From NCBI GenBank assembly GCA_963833465.1, contig CAWHXW010000003.1, positions 186,001 through 250,000 of the forward strand: DNA of 64,000 bases, in the 5' to 3' direction. Position 1 is the first letter of the stretch. Every line of letters begins with the position of its first letter. The notes beneath the pieces are model-generated. The model did no database searches. It had not been told where the DNA came from and saw nothing but the letters and a program-made list of their open reading frames with translations. This document shows positions 38,020 through 47,909 of the stretch, piece after piece. The DNA comes from Fen-1298 sp963833465. GTDB taxonomy: Bacteria > Bacteroidota > Ignavibacteria > UBA10030. Made by a program: the position numbers and the translations under genes.

Positions 38020-39257
38020 CAGACATAGCTCAACAGCATATTACAGCATTGGAAAAAAAGGTCGGAACAGACGCCAAGTCGCCTCTCTTTGCTCAGTTAG
38101 CACATTATTATATCGATGCTGACCGTGCACAGGACGCTTTGCGAATATGTGATGCAGGACTTGCGAATTTTCCATTCTATACAACCGGTCATTTCATAAA
38201 AGGTAAAGCGCTTAGTGCATTAAATATGCAAGCAGAGGCACGCCGCGAGTTTGAATTTGTGCTTGATTTTTTGCCGAATAATGAAACATTGATAAATTTA
38301 CTCGCGCAAATGCCTGCGCCGACAAAAAAAACGATTATTGTTGCGCCGCAGGAAACTCTACCTGAAATGACTGTACCGGAACCAACACAACGTTTGGTGT
38401 CTGGATTTAATTATCCTATTTCCACTTCTCCAGAAATTTCACTTAGCCCGGAACAAGAATTTGGTTTAAGTAAAACTGAACAAACAACGCAAGAGCAAAA
38501 ACCAGAACCTGCCCCGATCACTTCACCATCACCAAACTTCTTTGATGAAGTAACTCAGATGCCTGCTGCTGGTCCAACGGAAGATACATTTGGTTTTGGA
38601 TTAAGTGCGCCGTCAGTCGAAACAACTGAAACATTTGAAACTTCACCCTTTTCTGAATTCAATTTTCCACAACCGGAACCATTAATTTCTCAAACAACAC
38701 CAACAACAGAACCACCGACAGGATTTGAATTTTCACCGCCAACTTCAGATATTAATTTTTCTATGCCCTCCACAATTTTACCAGGAGAAGAATCTTTCGA
38801 GGATTTTGTTTCGCAGCGGACGAAAGAACTTTCTGGTGAAAATACAATTTCGATGGAAGAATATCTAAGCAATAAAACCTCTACAATACCGCAAGAAATC
38901 ACTCTGCCTGCAACGGATTCAAAACCACAAGAGTTCACGCTTCCAGTGACCAGTTCAAATCCGACTAACGTAGAGGATAAAATTGAAGAACTTGCCAACA
39001 AATTAAAAAGCGCTGGTAAGATTACACCTGTTATCAACTTTGCGCAGAAGGAAACGCCTGCAGTATCCGAGCAAGATACACCGGTGGGTATGGGTTTTGT
39101 AACACCGACGCTTGCAGAAATTTATGCCAAGCAGGGATGGTTTGACGATGCTATCAAAGCGTACAGAACACTTGCACATAATAAACCAGCGGAAAAAGAA
39201 CGGTATGAAAAACGTATTGCTGAATTAGAGGAACTAAAGAAAAAAAACGAAGGATAA
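38016..39257 (+). CDS. Tetratricopeptide-repeat cytoplasmic protein with long linker
   Basis: 413 residues, starts within the previous stop. N-terminal TPR pair (SPLFAQLAHYYIDADRAQDALRIC, then KGKALSALNMQAEARREFEFVL), a Pro/Thr/Glu-rich low-complexity linker (about 110-315) with repeated TEPPTGFEF-like phrases, and a C-terminal TPR unit MGFVTPTLAEIYAKQGWFDDAIKAYRTL, typical of this family in Ignavibacteria/Chlorobi. No signal peptide. Possible scaffold for the glycosyltransferase. Last gene of the operon. Confidence 0.75.
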   Translation: MTDIAQQHITALEKKVGTDAKSPLFAQLAHYYIDADRAQDALRICDAGLANFPFYTTGHFIKGKALSALNMQAEARREFEFVLDFLPNNETLINLLAQMPAPTKKTIIVAPQETLPEMTVPEPTQRLVSGFNYPISTSPEISLSPEQEFGLSKTEQTTQEQKPEPAPITSPSPNFFDEVTQMPAAGPTEDTFGFGLSAPSVETTETFETSPFSEFNFPQPEPLISQTTPTTEPPTGFEFSPPTSDINFSMPSTILPGEESFEDFVSQRTKELSGENTISMEEYLSNKTSTIPQEITLPATDSKPQEFTLPVTSSNPTNVEDKIEELANKLKSAGKITPVINFAQKETPAVSEQDTPVGMGFVTPTLAEIYAKQGWFDDAIKAYRTLAHNKPAEKERYEKRIAELEELKKKNEG

Positions 39258-39301
39258 AAGATTCAGAGAATTTTTTAGAAATTATATTCTATAAATGTAA
39301 A

Positions 39302-39331
39302 ACCCAATCCAATTTAGATCGGGTTTTTTTT
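39302..39331. terminator. Bidirectional terminator between the operon and rpsT
   Basis: ACCCAATC (39302-39309) pairs with GATCGGGT (39317-39324), one mismatch, with eight Ts following and T-rich sequence on the opposite strand. Confidence 0.75.
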
Positions 39332-39353
39332 ATTATAAAGCGCTGATTGGAAA

Positions 39354-39608
39354 TTACTTAATTTTGTTGACGAACTTTGTTAATCTTGATTTCTGGTTAG
39401 AAGCTTTATTCTTGTGAATTGTGCCTTTTGTGCCAAGCTGGTCTATGTACTTTACTGCGCTTTTCAATGCTAAGCTTGCTTCTTCCTTAGTTTTAGCAGA
39501 ACGCACTTTTTTTACAAGAGTTTTCACTTTAGAAAGGTTATTTTTATTGCCTTCTGCGCGTCTTGCATATTGACGAACTCGTTTTATTGCTGATTTATGT
39601 TGTGGCAT
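39354..39608 (-). CDS. rpsT: Ribosomal protein bS20
   Basis: 84 residues from the ATG at 39608, preceded by AAAGGAG; ORF upstream of it is not conserved. Lys/Ala-rich helical protein: MPQHKSAIKRVRQYARRAE, TLVKKVRSA, GTIHKNKASNQKSRLTKFV. Signature NKASNQKSRL of S20. Confidence 0.93.
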   Translation of the reverse strand: MPQHKSAIKRVRQYARRAEGNKNNLSKVKTLVKKVRSAKTKEEASLALKSAVKYIDQLGTKGTIHKNKASNQKSRLTKFVNKIK

Positions 39609-40546
39609 TCGTTCTTTCTCCTTTGCCCTGAATTCAGGACATGTTACCATTGCTTCAGTTTCTTTCTATAATGAATATAATTAAGAATTGCCAGATTTAC
39701 AAAATCTTTTTCCACGCATTTTACTTGTTTTGAATTTTTAATTTGGTAGAACTGACATCGCGTAGCAGACTTGTTCCTTTTGAAAATGGAGTTGGGAAGG
39801 AAAGAAGCTCACCAATTGTCGGCGCAATATCGCATTGAGTTCGCCTCTGCTTGATAACTCGATGTGCTGGGAAACCACGACCGACTGCAAGACAGAGAAT
39901 ATGTCGGCATCCTTCACAACTATCTCCATGTTTTTCAAAACCACCATGTGCATCATCATGCCTGCCATGATCGTTAGTCACAAAAAGCGTTGTAGTATTC
40001 TGATAAATTAAATCTGATTGAAGAGTTTGCCAAAGATCCCAAACGATTGAATCCGCATTGCGTATTGCATTAAGATATTTTGTCCAGTTGCCTGAATGGC
40101 CGGCAATATCGACATCAGGCAGGTTGATTATAATTATCTGTGGATGATTTAAAGATAAAATTTTTTCACGTTGCTTATTACTCCAGTATCAGTCGAACTT
40201 ATAATTGAAAGGGCTTTATATTTTGCCCCATAATCTCCATTAGTACTATAAGTAAGTATGTCTAATTTCTTTTTCCCAACAATGACTGCTGTTGCTTTCT
40301 CAGAAGAAGCCGTACATTTGCGAAAATATTCAAATATAGTAGGCTGTTTAGGTCTGTTAAGTCCTTTGTGTCAATTTTTTGCCATACTCCAGATACAATT
40401 GTTGCATGCCCAGGATTAGTTTGCGTCAGTCCATCGTTGTAAAAGTTTGTCCAGATAGTTCCAAGTGGACTAAGCTGGTTCCAGATATGCGGAATATAAA
40501 GAGAATCAGCACCGAATGTTTCAGAATAGCGTGCGCCATCTATCAC

Positions 40547-40617
40547 CGAATTGACTCATAATAAAAGATACCGAAAGCAGTTTGAAAAAGAGTCGTTGCC
40601 TCATAATATATGTCACC
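40547..40617 (+). repeat. Duplicated left-end repeat of the IS
   Basis: Two related copies, TTGACTCATAATAAAAGA at about 40551 and GTTGCCTCATAATATATG at 40595, separated by about 22 bases, probably tandem transposase-binding sites. Confidence 0.6.
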
Positions 40618-40635
40618 GTAGAGAAAGGACATATA

Positions 40636-41814
40636 ATGATGAGTACAACTTCGAAGCACGAATATCTCGACAGTATTCGGATCAGATATCAGGATTCACC
40701 CAAAGGGATTAAGACGATAATCCTTGATGAATTCTGTCGAGTCTGTGAGTATGATCGAAAATATGCTCTTCGCTTGCTCAATCCCAAGCCGAATCATTTT
40801 ATCCGTTCCAGCAAATCCAGAAGTGGTCGTCCGATTACGTATCATCATCCCGAGATTCTCGCTTTCCTCAAACGACTTTGGATTGCTAGCAACCTTGCCT
40901 GTGGAAAACGCTTGAAGGCAATGATTCCGCTCTGGCTTCCATTTGATGATACAGGCATTTCTCAGAATAATCAAAAACTCTTGCTGACGATTTCCGCCGC
41001 CACCATAGACCGTCTCTTGACTCCACTGCGTTCTCGTTACACTAAGAAAGGTCTTGCAACCACCAAACCAGGATCACTACTCAAGAAACATATTCCAATC
41101 AAAACCAATCAGTGGGATGAACATATTCCTGGATTTATCGAAGCTGATACTGTCGCTCATTGCGGCACTTCGATGGCTGGCATGTTCGTTTTTACCTTAA
41201 ATACCGTTGATATTGCCACCGGTTGGACAGAACAACGTGCTCTCTGGGGGAAAGGTGAGCAGGGGGTTCTTGAAGCTCTCAAGTCCATTGAATCTGCTCT
41301 TCCCTTTTCTCTCAAAGGCTTTGATTGCGATAACGGCTCGGAGTTTATGAATTGGACTATCCTCAAACACTTCCAAAACCGCAAGCGCCCGGTTCATTAT
41401 ACCCGCTCTCGTGAATACCAAAAGAACGATAACGCACATATCGAAGGTAAGAACTGGACACACATACGACAATATCTTGGTTATGATCGTTTTGAAGATC
41501 AACGTATGGTCTCTCTCTTGAACGATCTCTACTCTTCCCAATGGAGATTGCTCTTCAACTTCTTCTTGCCTTCTGTCAAGCTCCTTGCCAAAGAACGTAT
41601 CAAATCCAAGACTATTAAAACCTTTGATTCTCCTAAAACTCCGTTCCAACGCCTCTTGGAATCTAAGGAGATCACTCAGAACACTAAAGATGATTTACAA
41701 TGTCTCTTTAAAAATCTTAACCCTTTTACTCTGCAAAAGTTTATGTCTAAAAAAATTAGTACTATCTTACATCTTGCTACTCCTTGGAATAAACACATTA
41801 AACTATCTGCCTAA
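40636..41814 (+). CDS. Transposase with integrase catalytic core
   Basis: 392 residues from the ATG at 40636 (AAAGGA, seven bases). N-terminal DNA-binding region with RVCEYDRKYALRLLN, then a retroviral-integrase-type core: Asp171 (IEADTVAH), Asp232 (FDCDNGSEF), Glu270 (AHIEGKNWTH). C-terminal helices. Intact. The start at 40582 would be TTG within the IS end and is not used. Confidence 0.85.
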   Translation: MMSTTSKHEYLDSIRIRYQDSPKGIKTIILDEFCRVCEYDRKYALRLLNPKPNHFIRSSKSRSGRPITYHHPEILAFLKRLWIASNLACGKRLKAMIPLWLPFDDTGISQNNQKLLLTISAATIDRLLTPLRSRYTKKGLATTKPGSLLKKHIPIKTNQWDEHIPGFIEADTVAHCGTSMAGMFVFTLNTVDIATGWTEQRALWGKGEQGVLEALKSIESALPFSLKGFDCDNGSEFMNWTILKHFQNRKRPVHYTRSREYQKNDNAHIEGKNWTHIRQYLGYDRFEDQRMVSLLNDLYSSQWRLLFNFFLPSVKLLAKERIKSKTIKTFDSPKTPFQRLLESKEITQNTKDDLQCLFKNLNPFTLQKFMSKKISTILHLATPWNKHIKLSA

Positions 41815-41951
41815 TTCTATATTCCCATGGTGACATTTACTTTTGAGGCAACAGGGCACTACGATAATTACATTTTGGCTGAACAGTGAAAGGGAATATA
41901 TGACCAATAATAAAATTAGAATGTGTACAGTCATCTTCATAATCAATTTCC

Positions 41952-43169
41952 TTAAATTACATCTAATGCTTGTTCAAAATCTTCTATCAAATCTTCGATT
42001 CCTTCAACTCCAACAGAAATGCGGATCATTCCCGCTGTAACGCCTTGCCGCTTCAATTCTTCATCGGACATAAAAACATGCGACGAATATACAGGTATAC
42101 TAACAAGCGTTTCCACGCCGCCCAGCGACATTGCGTTGACGGCGACCTTAAGGTTATCGCAGACCTTTGCAGCTGCTTCCACAGATGAGAGCTGTTTAGA
42201 TGATTTGACTTCAATTGTAACTATTCCACCAAATCCGGACATTTGCTTCTTCGCAATTTCAAATTGTGGATGTGATGGAATACCGGGGTAGATTACTCGT
42301 TTCACTTTTTTATTTTTCTCTAGTACCTGTGCAAGAGCAAGGGCATTTTCATTTTGCCGGTGCACACGAAGTTCGAATGTCTTCAGGCTTCTACACAGTA
42401 AATAAGCTGCAAATGGATCGGCACAACTACCATGGTATTTTCCAAGTGCACGGACATTCTTAATAAATTCTTCCTTTCCTACGATTACACCAGCGAGAAG
42501 ATCAGTATGACCGCCAAGGTATTTGGTGGCGCTTTCTATTATGACGTCAATACCGAATTTAAATGGATCCTGATTAAGAATTGTTGCAAATGTATTGTCA
42601 ATCACGGTAAGAATTTGGTGTCCAAGTTTTTTTTCTGCTTTCTTTGTATAGTGCACAATATCTGCAAGGTTAACAATGCTAAGTGTGGGATTAGTCGGAG
42701 TTTCAATATAAACGATAGTCGTTCGCTTATCTGCAACATGGACAATTTCTTCAAGATGATCAGGATCGATAAAGCGCACAGTGATATTTTGTTTTGGCAA
42801 TTCATCACGCATCCATCGGTAAGTGCCGCCATATAAAGCCGGTGTGCTGATAATGTTATTGCCCGCTTTTGTTACTGCAAGAATTGCAGTGGTAATTGCT
42901 GCCATACCAGATGAAAAAAGTGCCGCCGACTCGCCATTTTCCATTACAGCAATTTTTTCTTCTACATCATGTACTGTTGGATTGTGGTAGCGTGAATAAA
43001 CATATACAGATGGATCTCCCTTCGCGTACTTAATTGCATCTTCGGAGTTTTCAAATCGGTACGTTGAAGTTTGGTAAATTGGAGTAGCAACCGGTCCTTT
43101 GAATGCAAATAGTTTTTTCCCATGAATTCCCTGTGTGGCAATGGAAAGGCGTAAAGATTTTTTTTTCAT
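41952..43169 (-). CDS. PLP-dependent trans-sulfuration enzyme (cystathionine synthase/lyase or methionine gamma-lyase family)
   Basis: 405 residues from the ATG at 43169, preceded by GGAA; an ATG at 43181 is in frame without a site. Catalytic Lys in IIESATKYLGGHTDLL, PLP contacts SSGMAAIT, YSRYHNPT and VIDNTFAT, and SLGGVETLVSIP near the C-terminus. These are Cys/Met-metabolism enzyme signatures; exact activity is not resolved. Its stop abuts the start site of the destroyed phosphodiesterase gene. Confidence 0.88.
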   Translation of the reverse strand: MKKKSLRLSIATQGIHGKKLFAFKGPVATPIYQTSTYRFENSEDAIKYAKGDPSVYVYSRYHNPTVHDVEEKIAVMENGESAALFSSGMAAITTAILAVTKAGNNIISTPALYGGTYRWMRDELPKQNITVRFIDPDHLEEIVHVADKRTTIVYIETPTNPTLSIVNLADIVHYTKKAEKKLGHQILTVIDNTFATILNQDPFKFGIDVIIESATKYLGGHTDLLAGVIVGKEEFIKNVRALGKYHGSCADPFAAYLLCRSLKTFELRVHRQNENALALAQVLEKNKKVKRVIYPGIPSHPQFEIAKKQMSGFGGIVTIEVKSSKQLSSVEAAAKVCDNLKVAVNAMSLGGVETLVSIPVYSSHVFMSDEELKRQGVTAGMIRISVGVEGIEDLIEDFEQALDVI

Positions 43170-43212
43170 GTTTATTTCCAATTCTAATAATTTTGCAGAT
43201 TATTAAGATTGA

Positions 43213-43836
43213 TCATTCAAATGTTCGCGCAACAATTCTTGCAGGTGAACTATCTGCGTGAATGTTAAGAGGGAAAGCGATAATTTCAAATTTATTGACA
43301 AATAAGAGCTTATCAAGGTTAGTCAAGTTCTCTGCAATTAGTATGTTGTTTTCAAGAAGAAGTTTATGAACTTCAAATGGATGCCGATCCGGAGATGGTG
43401 AATCAATGCAAACCATTTTAACTTGCCGTTCGACAAACAATTGAGCAAGCTCTTTACTAACTACAGGATGATTATCAAAGTATTCTTTGGACTCGAACAA
43501 ACGGCTTATTCCTGTGTATAACAAAACAATACTTTTTGGTCGAACAAGCAACTTGTATTCTTTTGTCATAGGAATATTTATTTTGTCGGCAGCATTCAAA
43601 ATACAACCTGTGCCGATACATTGCTCTAATGGGATTTCATATATAAATCTTTTGCTTTGTGTTAAATGCATTGGTCCGTCAATGTGTGTGCCTGTATGCA
43701 TATTAGCAGATAAATGGAAATTATTAAATCCATCACGCATAAGGTTGTTTATTTTTATTAGATGCGGCGGTTCGTCACCGCTGTACACCGGCATCAAATC
43801 TGTAATGGGGAGCGAGAGATCTATGAATGTTTGCAT
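43213..43836 (-). CDS. Cyclase-family metal-dependent hydrolase (kynurenine-formamidase-like)
   Basis: 207 residues. Contains the metal-binding HTGTHIDGPMH (residues about 48-58) and a later CIDSPSPDRHPFEVHKLLLENNI with HADSSPAR. Typical of the cyclase/arylformamidase superfamily, which hydrolyses amides or esters with zinc or manganese. The specific substrate is unknown; no tryptophan-catabolism gene is nearby. It lies about 45 bases upstream of the PLP enzyme and is likely co-transcribed. Confidence 0.82.
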   Translation of the reverse strand: MQTFIDLSLPITDLMPVYSGDEPPHLIKINNLMRDGFNNFHLSANMHTGTHIDGPMHLTQSKRFIYEIPLEQCIGTGCILNAADKINIPMTKEYKLLVRPKSIVLLYTGISRLFESKEYFDNHPVVSKELAQLFVERQVKMVCIDSPSPDRHPFEVHKLLLENNILIAENLTNLDKLLFVNKFEIIAFPLNIHADSSPARIVARTFE

Positions 43837-43916
43837 ACTTATTTTTGTGTGAATGTTAACATTGATCGAAAATGATAATTTTCTTATTTATTTTTTTTAT
43901 TGAAGGAACGTACTGT

Positions 43917-44987
43917 CTACTTATTAATTTGTGGACATTTTTTAGGCCTTGGTTTATTATTGTTCCACCGCCAAAGTGTTTCACAAGTTGTGCTTCCATC
44001 GGCAGACGTCAGTTGCTGAGCTACCAAATCCACCAAGCACTCTATGAATTTTGGATGATTATTCAGCGCGGGCATAAGCTCGAATTGCTGAACTCCATAT
44101 AACATTGCCTGCCCGCGTACTTCGATATTAATTTCATGCAAAGTCTCAATATGATCTGTTACAAATGCTATCGGAATAATTAGTAAATACTTGCGGTTGT
44201 TGTTTGCGAGGTGCTCTACTTTTTCTATAAGCGATGGTTTGAGCCAACGCATTGGCCCGACCTTACTTTGGAAACAAATAGTAAATGGAGATTTCCATTT
44301 TCCTATCTCCATTACACGGCGCACAGTTTCTTCAATATGCAATTGATATGGATCGCCTTTTTGAATGTAACTAACAGGAACACCATGTGCGCTGAAAACT
44401 AAATTGATATTTTCCGGCGTCACATAAGATAATTTCGATAGCGATTTATTAATATTTTCAACAAACGCATCAATCAATGCCGGATGATTTGGATAACAAC
44501 ATACAGCTCGCGTTGGAATATTCAATCCTTGTTTTATTGCCTGGCGATTCCATTCGTTAATACTTGAACCCGTTGTTGCATTAGAGAATTGCGGGTAAAG
44601 CGGGACAAGAATTATTTGATCGAATTTCCCAACTATTATTTCACTTACAACTTCGCTTATCAAAGGATGCCAGTACCGCATAGCGATAAATACCTGCGCC
44701 TGAATACCATGTTGAACAAGTCGGCTACTAAGCGCATTTGCCTGACGGATTGTAAGATCGAGTATGGGTGACTTGCCGCCAATTAATTTATAATTGTTCC
44801 GAACTTTAGTAGAACGTTTTTTGGATATCAATTTTGCTAATGGCTTGCGTACTAAAAATGCTAATGGAAAATTGATAATGTCCGGATCCATAAATAGATT
44901 AAAGAGAAATGGCTCGATTGTTTCTAACGAATCCGGTCCGCCAAGTTGAAAGAGAACAACAGCGGTTTTATTATTAGCGTTCAGCAT
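43917..44987 (-). CDS. hemH: Ferrochelatase
   Basis: 356 residues. Inserts iron into a porphyrin in the last haem steps. Seen: VVLFQLGGPDSLETIEPFLFNLFMDPD at the start, MRYWHPLISEVV, VPLYPQFSNATTGSS, VFSAHGVPVSYIQKGDPYQLH (His in SAHG is catalytic), FQSKVGPMRWLKPS and VTDHIETLHEIN. It is the last gene of the haem operon. Confidence 0.9.
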   Translation of the reverse strand: MLNANNKTAVVLFQLGGPDSLETIEPFLFNLFMDPDIINFPLAFLVRKPLAKLISKKRSTKVRNNYKLIGGKSPILDLTIRQANALSSRLVQHGIQAQVFIAMRYWHPLISEVVSEIIVGKFDQIILVPLYPQFSNATTGSSINEWNRQAIKQGLNIPTRAVCCYPNHPALIDAFVENINKSLSKLSYVTPENINLVFSAHGVPVSYIQKGDPYQLHIEETVRRVMEIGKWKSPFTICFQSKVGPMRWLKPSLIEKVEHLANNNRKYLLIIPIAFVTDHIETLHEINIEVRGQAMLYGVQQFELMPALNNHPKFIECLVDLVAQQLTSADGSTTCETLWRWNNNKPRPKKCPQINK

Positions 44988-45074
44988 TCAGTCATTAATC
45001 ATAAGTTATGGATTCAGCAGTCCGTTCTCAATTACTGAATCATTTAATCATCAATTCACATAATTACGATGTTT

Positions 45075-46115
45075 TTAATGGTAATTCACACTTTCTTCTT
45101 TCACAGCTTGCACAAGTACCTTTGCGTGTTCAATGGGAGTATCTGGTAATATTCCGTGACCAAGATTAAATATATGTCCTGAACCCTTGCCGAACTTCTC
45201 CAATATTTTTTTTACTCCTTCACGGATGCGTTCCGGCCGGGCATACAACATGGCCGGATCGAGATTGCCTTGCAGTGCTGTGTAACTGCCGACCATCATT
45301 CTTGCTTTTGCAATATCGATCGACCAATCAAGACCTACAACATCGCATCCGGTATCGGCAATGGCTTCAATTGAATGTCCGCAATCTTTGCAAAAAACAA
45401 TTGTTGGAGCGCCTTTATGCTTGAGAAGTTTCAAAACTTGTTCAATATAACGCAGAGAGAATTCTTTAAATTCATCTGGTGGCAGTATGCCTCCCCGTGT
45501 ATCGAATATTTGTAATGCTTGTGCACCAGCTTCAATTTTTGCACTTAGATAAGCAGCAACCGTGCGGGCAAGTTTATCGAGCAAGACATGCGCATCTTTC
45601 GGATTTGAATAAATTAATTCTTTAATTGCACGAAAATTTTTTGATCCTTTTCCTTCTACCATATATGTTGCAAGCGTCCATGGTGATCCTGCAAATCCGA
45701 TTAAAGGAACACGGTTGTTAAGATTTTTTCGAGCGAGCCGAATGGCATCCATTACATACCTTAATTCGCGATTAGGATCCGGAATAGCAAGTTTATTAAT
45801 ATCAGCGCGTGCATGGATAGGATTCTCAAAGCGCGGTCCTCCTTTGCCTTCATCTATAAATAATTTCATCCCCATTGCTTCCGGAACAACAAGAATATCT
45901 GAGAAGATAATGCAAGCGTCAACGCCGATTATATCCACGGGTTGAATTGAAACTTCTGCGGCTAGCTCAGGTGTTTTGCATAAAGTTAAAAAATCTACTT
46001 TTGTACGGATAGCTCTATATTCCGGTAAATAACGTCCTGCCTGACGCATTATCCACACTGGAGTGCGTTCAATCGGCTCCCGGCGGCATGCACGAAGAAA
46101 TAAATCATTAATCAT
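45075..46115 (-). CDS. hemE: Uroporphyrinogen-III decarboxylase
   Basis: 346 residues. Decarboxylates the four acetate side chains to give coproporphyrinogen III. WIMRQAGRYLPEYRAIR at about 22-38, FSDILVVPEAMG, GFAGSPWTLATYMVEGKGSK, and a C-terminal NLGHGILPDTPIEHAKVLV. Family length. In the haem operon after hemD. Confidence 0.93.
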   Translation of the reverse strand: MINDLFLRACRREPIERTPVWIMRQAGRYLPEYRAIRTKVDFLTLCKTPELAAEVSIQPVDIIGVDACIIFSDILVVPEAMGMKLFIDEGKGGPRFENPIHARADINKLAIPDPNRELRYVMDAIRLARKNLNNRVPLIGFAGSPWTLATYMVEGKGSKNFRAIKELIYSNPKDAHVLLDKLARTVAAYLSAKIEAGAQALQIFDTRGGILPPDEFKEFSLRYIEQVLKLLKHKGAPTIVFCKDCGHSIEAIADTGCDVVGLDWSIDIAKARMMVGSYTALQGNLDPAMLYARPERIREGVKKILEKFGKGSGHIFNLGHGILPDTPIEHAKVLVQAVKEESVNYH

Positions 46116-46188
46116 TTGCTAAAAACCCTTTTATGTAAATGCAGAAATAAAAATTAAGAATATAAATTTCAACGTACTTATTTGTTGA

Positions 46189-46974
46189 TTACAAATTACT
46201 AAAGTAATCCTCAATTCCTTGAACTAAACTTTCAGCTGTGTGTTGTTTGGCGACAATGTTCGCTTCTAATCCCGTCTCTTTCACTGCCTCTGCAGTTGTT
46301 GGTCCAATAACAGCCATTAAAACGTGCTGTAATACATCTACTCCTGCCATTTCTGTGAAATTACGAACGCTCGATGGACTAAAAAAAGTTATGACATCGA
46401 TCTTTCCATCTATTAAAAGAGTACGTATGTGTTTCAGATTCTCTGCCTCTGAAATAACTGTCTTATATGTCACTATTTCATCAACAGTAGCGCCGAGCAT
46501 TCGCAGTTCTTGCGGTAAAACTTCGCGTGCAATGTTACTTTTTGGGAAGAGAAAACGTTTTCCTAAAATATTCTGTCCATAAAATAAATGTAATAGACCT
46601 TCTGCAGAATGTTTCTGAGGAATTGGCTGCACAAAAAGCCCATTAGTTTCAAGTATTGATTTTGTCTTTTCTCCAACCGCATACAGATTTCGTGTTGCTA
46701 ATGTATTCAATGCTTGCGGGCGTATGATGCGAATTCGCTGAAGGAATTTTTCGACAGCATTTCTGCTCGTGAAACAAACGCAGTCATATTCAGCAAGTTT
46801 CCAAATTGCTGCATCGCAATCATCCCATGAATCTGGGCCGAGAATATCTATTACAGGCAGACAAACAACGGATGCACCTCGAGATTCGAACATATTACGA
46901 ATCTCCAAGTTTGCATTTTTTGAACGTGTTAGTAGTATTGTTTTACCGGAGAGTATCAAGATAGTACTATTCAA
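46189..46974 (-). CDS. hemD: Uroporphyrinogen-III synthase
   Basis: 261 residues, from a TTG at 46974 that overlaps the hemC stop (TTGA). The sequence is low-conservation as usual for HemD: ILLTRSKNANLEIRNMFESRGA, VCFTSRNAVEKFLQRI, YAVGEKTKSILE, KDVITFFSPSSVRNFTEM-like FFSPSSVRNF, and IGPTTAEAVKETGLEANIVA. Closes the linear tetrapyrrole with ring-D inversion. Confidence 0.88.
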   Translation of the reverse strand: MNSTILILSGKTILLTRSKNANLEIRNMFESRGASVVCLPVIDILGPDSWDDCDAAIWKLAEYDCVCFTSRNAVEKFLQRIRIIRPQALNTLATRNLYAVGEKTKSILETNGLFVQPIPQKHSAEGLLHLFYGQNILGKRFLFPKSNIAREVLPQELRMLGATVDEIVTYKTVISEAENLKHIRTLLIDGKIDVITFFSPSSVRNFTEMAGVDVLQHVLMAVIGPTTAEAVKETGLEANIVAKQHTAESLVQGIEDYFSNL

Positions 46975-47909
46975 ATTGATTGTCTTATTTCTTCTAAAAT
47001 TTCTTTTCCGCCACTATTAAGCAATTCTATCGCTAATTCAATTCCTATTTGCTCTGCATTAGCAATTGTCCCAATTTTTTTCCCGCGCACAATACGTTTC
47101 CCATCTGTACTTCCAATGATTGCTTCGAGCTGAAATTCATTTCCAATGGTTTGTCCATAGGCGCCGACAGGAATTTGGCATCCGCCTTCAAGATAACGAA
47201 GAAAAGCACGTTCTGATGCGACCGCTATTGCTGTTGAACGATGATGAAGATTCCATAACGTTTCTTGAATGTGCTCATCATTATTCCTACTTTCAATTGC
47301 CAACGCACCTTGCCCGACAGCCGGAAGCATTAAATCAAATGCTAAAATATCTTCAATGCGATGAGTCCAGCCAAGACGAGTGACGCCGGCTTTTGCTAGA
47401 ATCATCCCATCCCATTCGGATGAATCTAATTTATTTAATCTTGTCGTCAGATTTCCACGCATTTCAACAATTTGCATATCGGGCCGTGCTTTGAGCAATT
47501 GGCATTTGCGGCGCAGACTTCCTGTTGCGATTATTGCGTTTATAGGAAGGTCGACAAATGTTCGAGATTGTTTTTTTTGATTTGCAATAAAGACATCGTG
47601 CACGTCTTCCCTTTCTAGCACAGCAGCAATTAAGAGTCCATCAAGAATGAAGGTTGGAACGTCTTTGTAACTATGCACAGCAATATCAATACGGTTTTCT
47701 AACAAAGCAATTTCAAGCTCTTTTGTGAAAATGCCTTTATCGCCGATTTTTGCCAGGGGTGTATCAAGAATTTTGTCGCCGGTGGTTTTTATTTTTTGTA
47801 TGTCGATCGTGATATCGGGAAAACGTGCTTCTATCAGTCTCTTCACATGGTTTGTCTGCCAAAGTGCAAGTTCACTGCCCCTTGTGCCTATGCGAATAAT
47901 GTCAGGCAT
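46971..47909 (-). CDS. hemC: Porphobilinogen deaminase
   Basis: 312 residues from the ATG at 47909, which overlaps the hemA stop by eight bases. IRIGTRGSELALWQTNHV at the start, ALLENRIDIAVHSYKDVP, MRGNLTTRLNKLDSSEWDGMILAKAGVTRLG, MLPAVGQGALAIE, and LEGGCQIPVGAYGQ whose Cys binds the dipyrromethane cofactor. Polymerises four porphobilinogens. Confidence 0.93.
   Translation of the reverse strand: MPDIIRIGTRGSELALWQTNHVKRLIEARFPDITIDIQKIKTTGDKILDTPLAKIGDKGIFTKELEIALLENRIDIAVHSYKDVPTFILDGLLIAAVLEREDVHDVFIANQKKQSRTFVDLPINAIIATGSLRRKCQLLKARPDMQIVEMRGNLTTRLNKLDSSEWDGMILAKAGVTRLGWTHRIEDILAFDLMLPAVGQGALAIESRNNDEHIQETLWNLHHRSTAIAVASERAFLRYLEGGCQIPVGAYGQTIGNEFQLEAIIGSTDGKRIVRGKKIGTIANAEQIGIELAIELLNSGGKEILEEIRQSI

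Larger units (their letters stand above)
40547..41856 (+). mobile_element. 1310-bp insertion sequence with DDE (rve) transposase
   Basis: Flanked by a CAC direct repeat (40544-40546, 41857-41859; 2-3 bp given ambiguity). The right end (41829-41856) reads GGTGACATTTACTTTTGAGG and on to the edge; its reverse complement matches the left subterminal copy GTTGCCTCATAATATATGTC (begins 40595). A second, more divergent copy TTGACTCATAATAAAAGATAC lies at the outer left edge (about 40551-40572). Precise removal restores the host gene's frame, which fixes the boundaries. Family not certain; ISNCY-like groups use such transposases. Confidence 0.85.
39721..41940 (-). pseudogene. Secreted alkaline-phosphatase-superfamily phosphodiesterase, interrupted by an IS and two frame breaks
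   Basis: Start ATG at 41940 (AAGGAA site, immediately after the PLP-enzyme stop). Signal peptide MKMTVHILILLLVIYSLSLF, then QNVIIVV, then the IS. After the IS the frame resumes at IDGARYSETFG, exactly contiguous when one CAC copy is kept. Two further single-base losses near 40350 (join LTDLN to RPKQPTIFEYF) and near 40165 (join DTGV to NKQREKILSL) are needed. Removing the IS and correcting both gives 302 residues, with VTNDHGRHDD and GGFEKHGD near the C-terminus. The start IDG and NDHGRHDD match the type I phosphodiesterase/sulfatase superfamily. Now dead. Confidence 0.85.

Noticed and set aside
43182..43212. Possible SAM riboswitch before the trans-sulfuration gene
   Set aside because: The gap is only about 30 bases, too short for any known SAM riboswitch.
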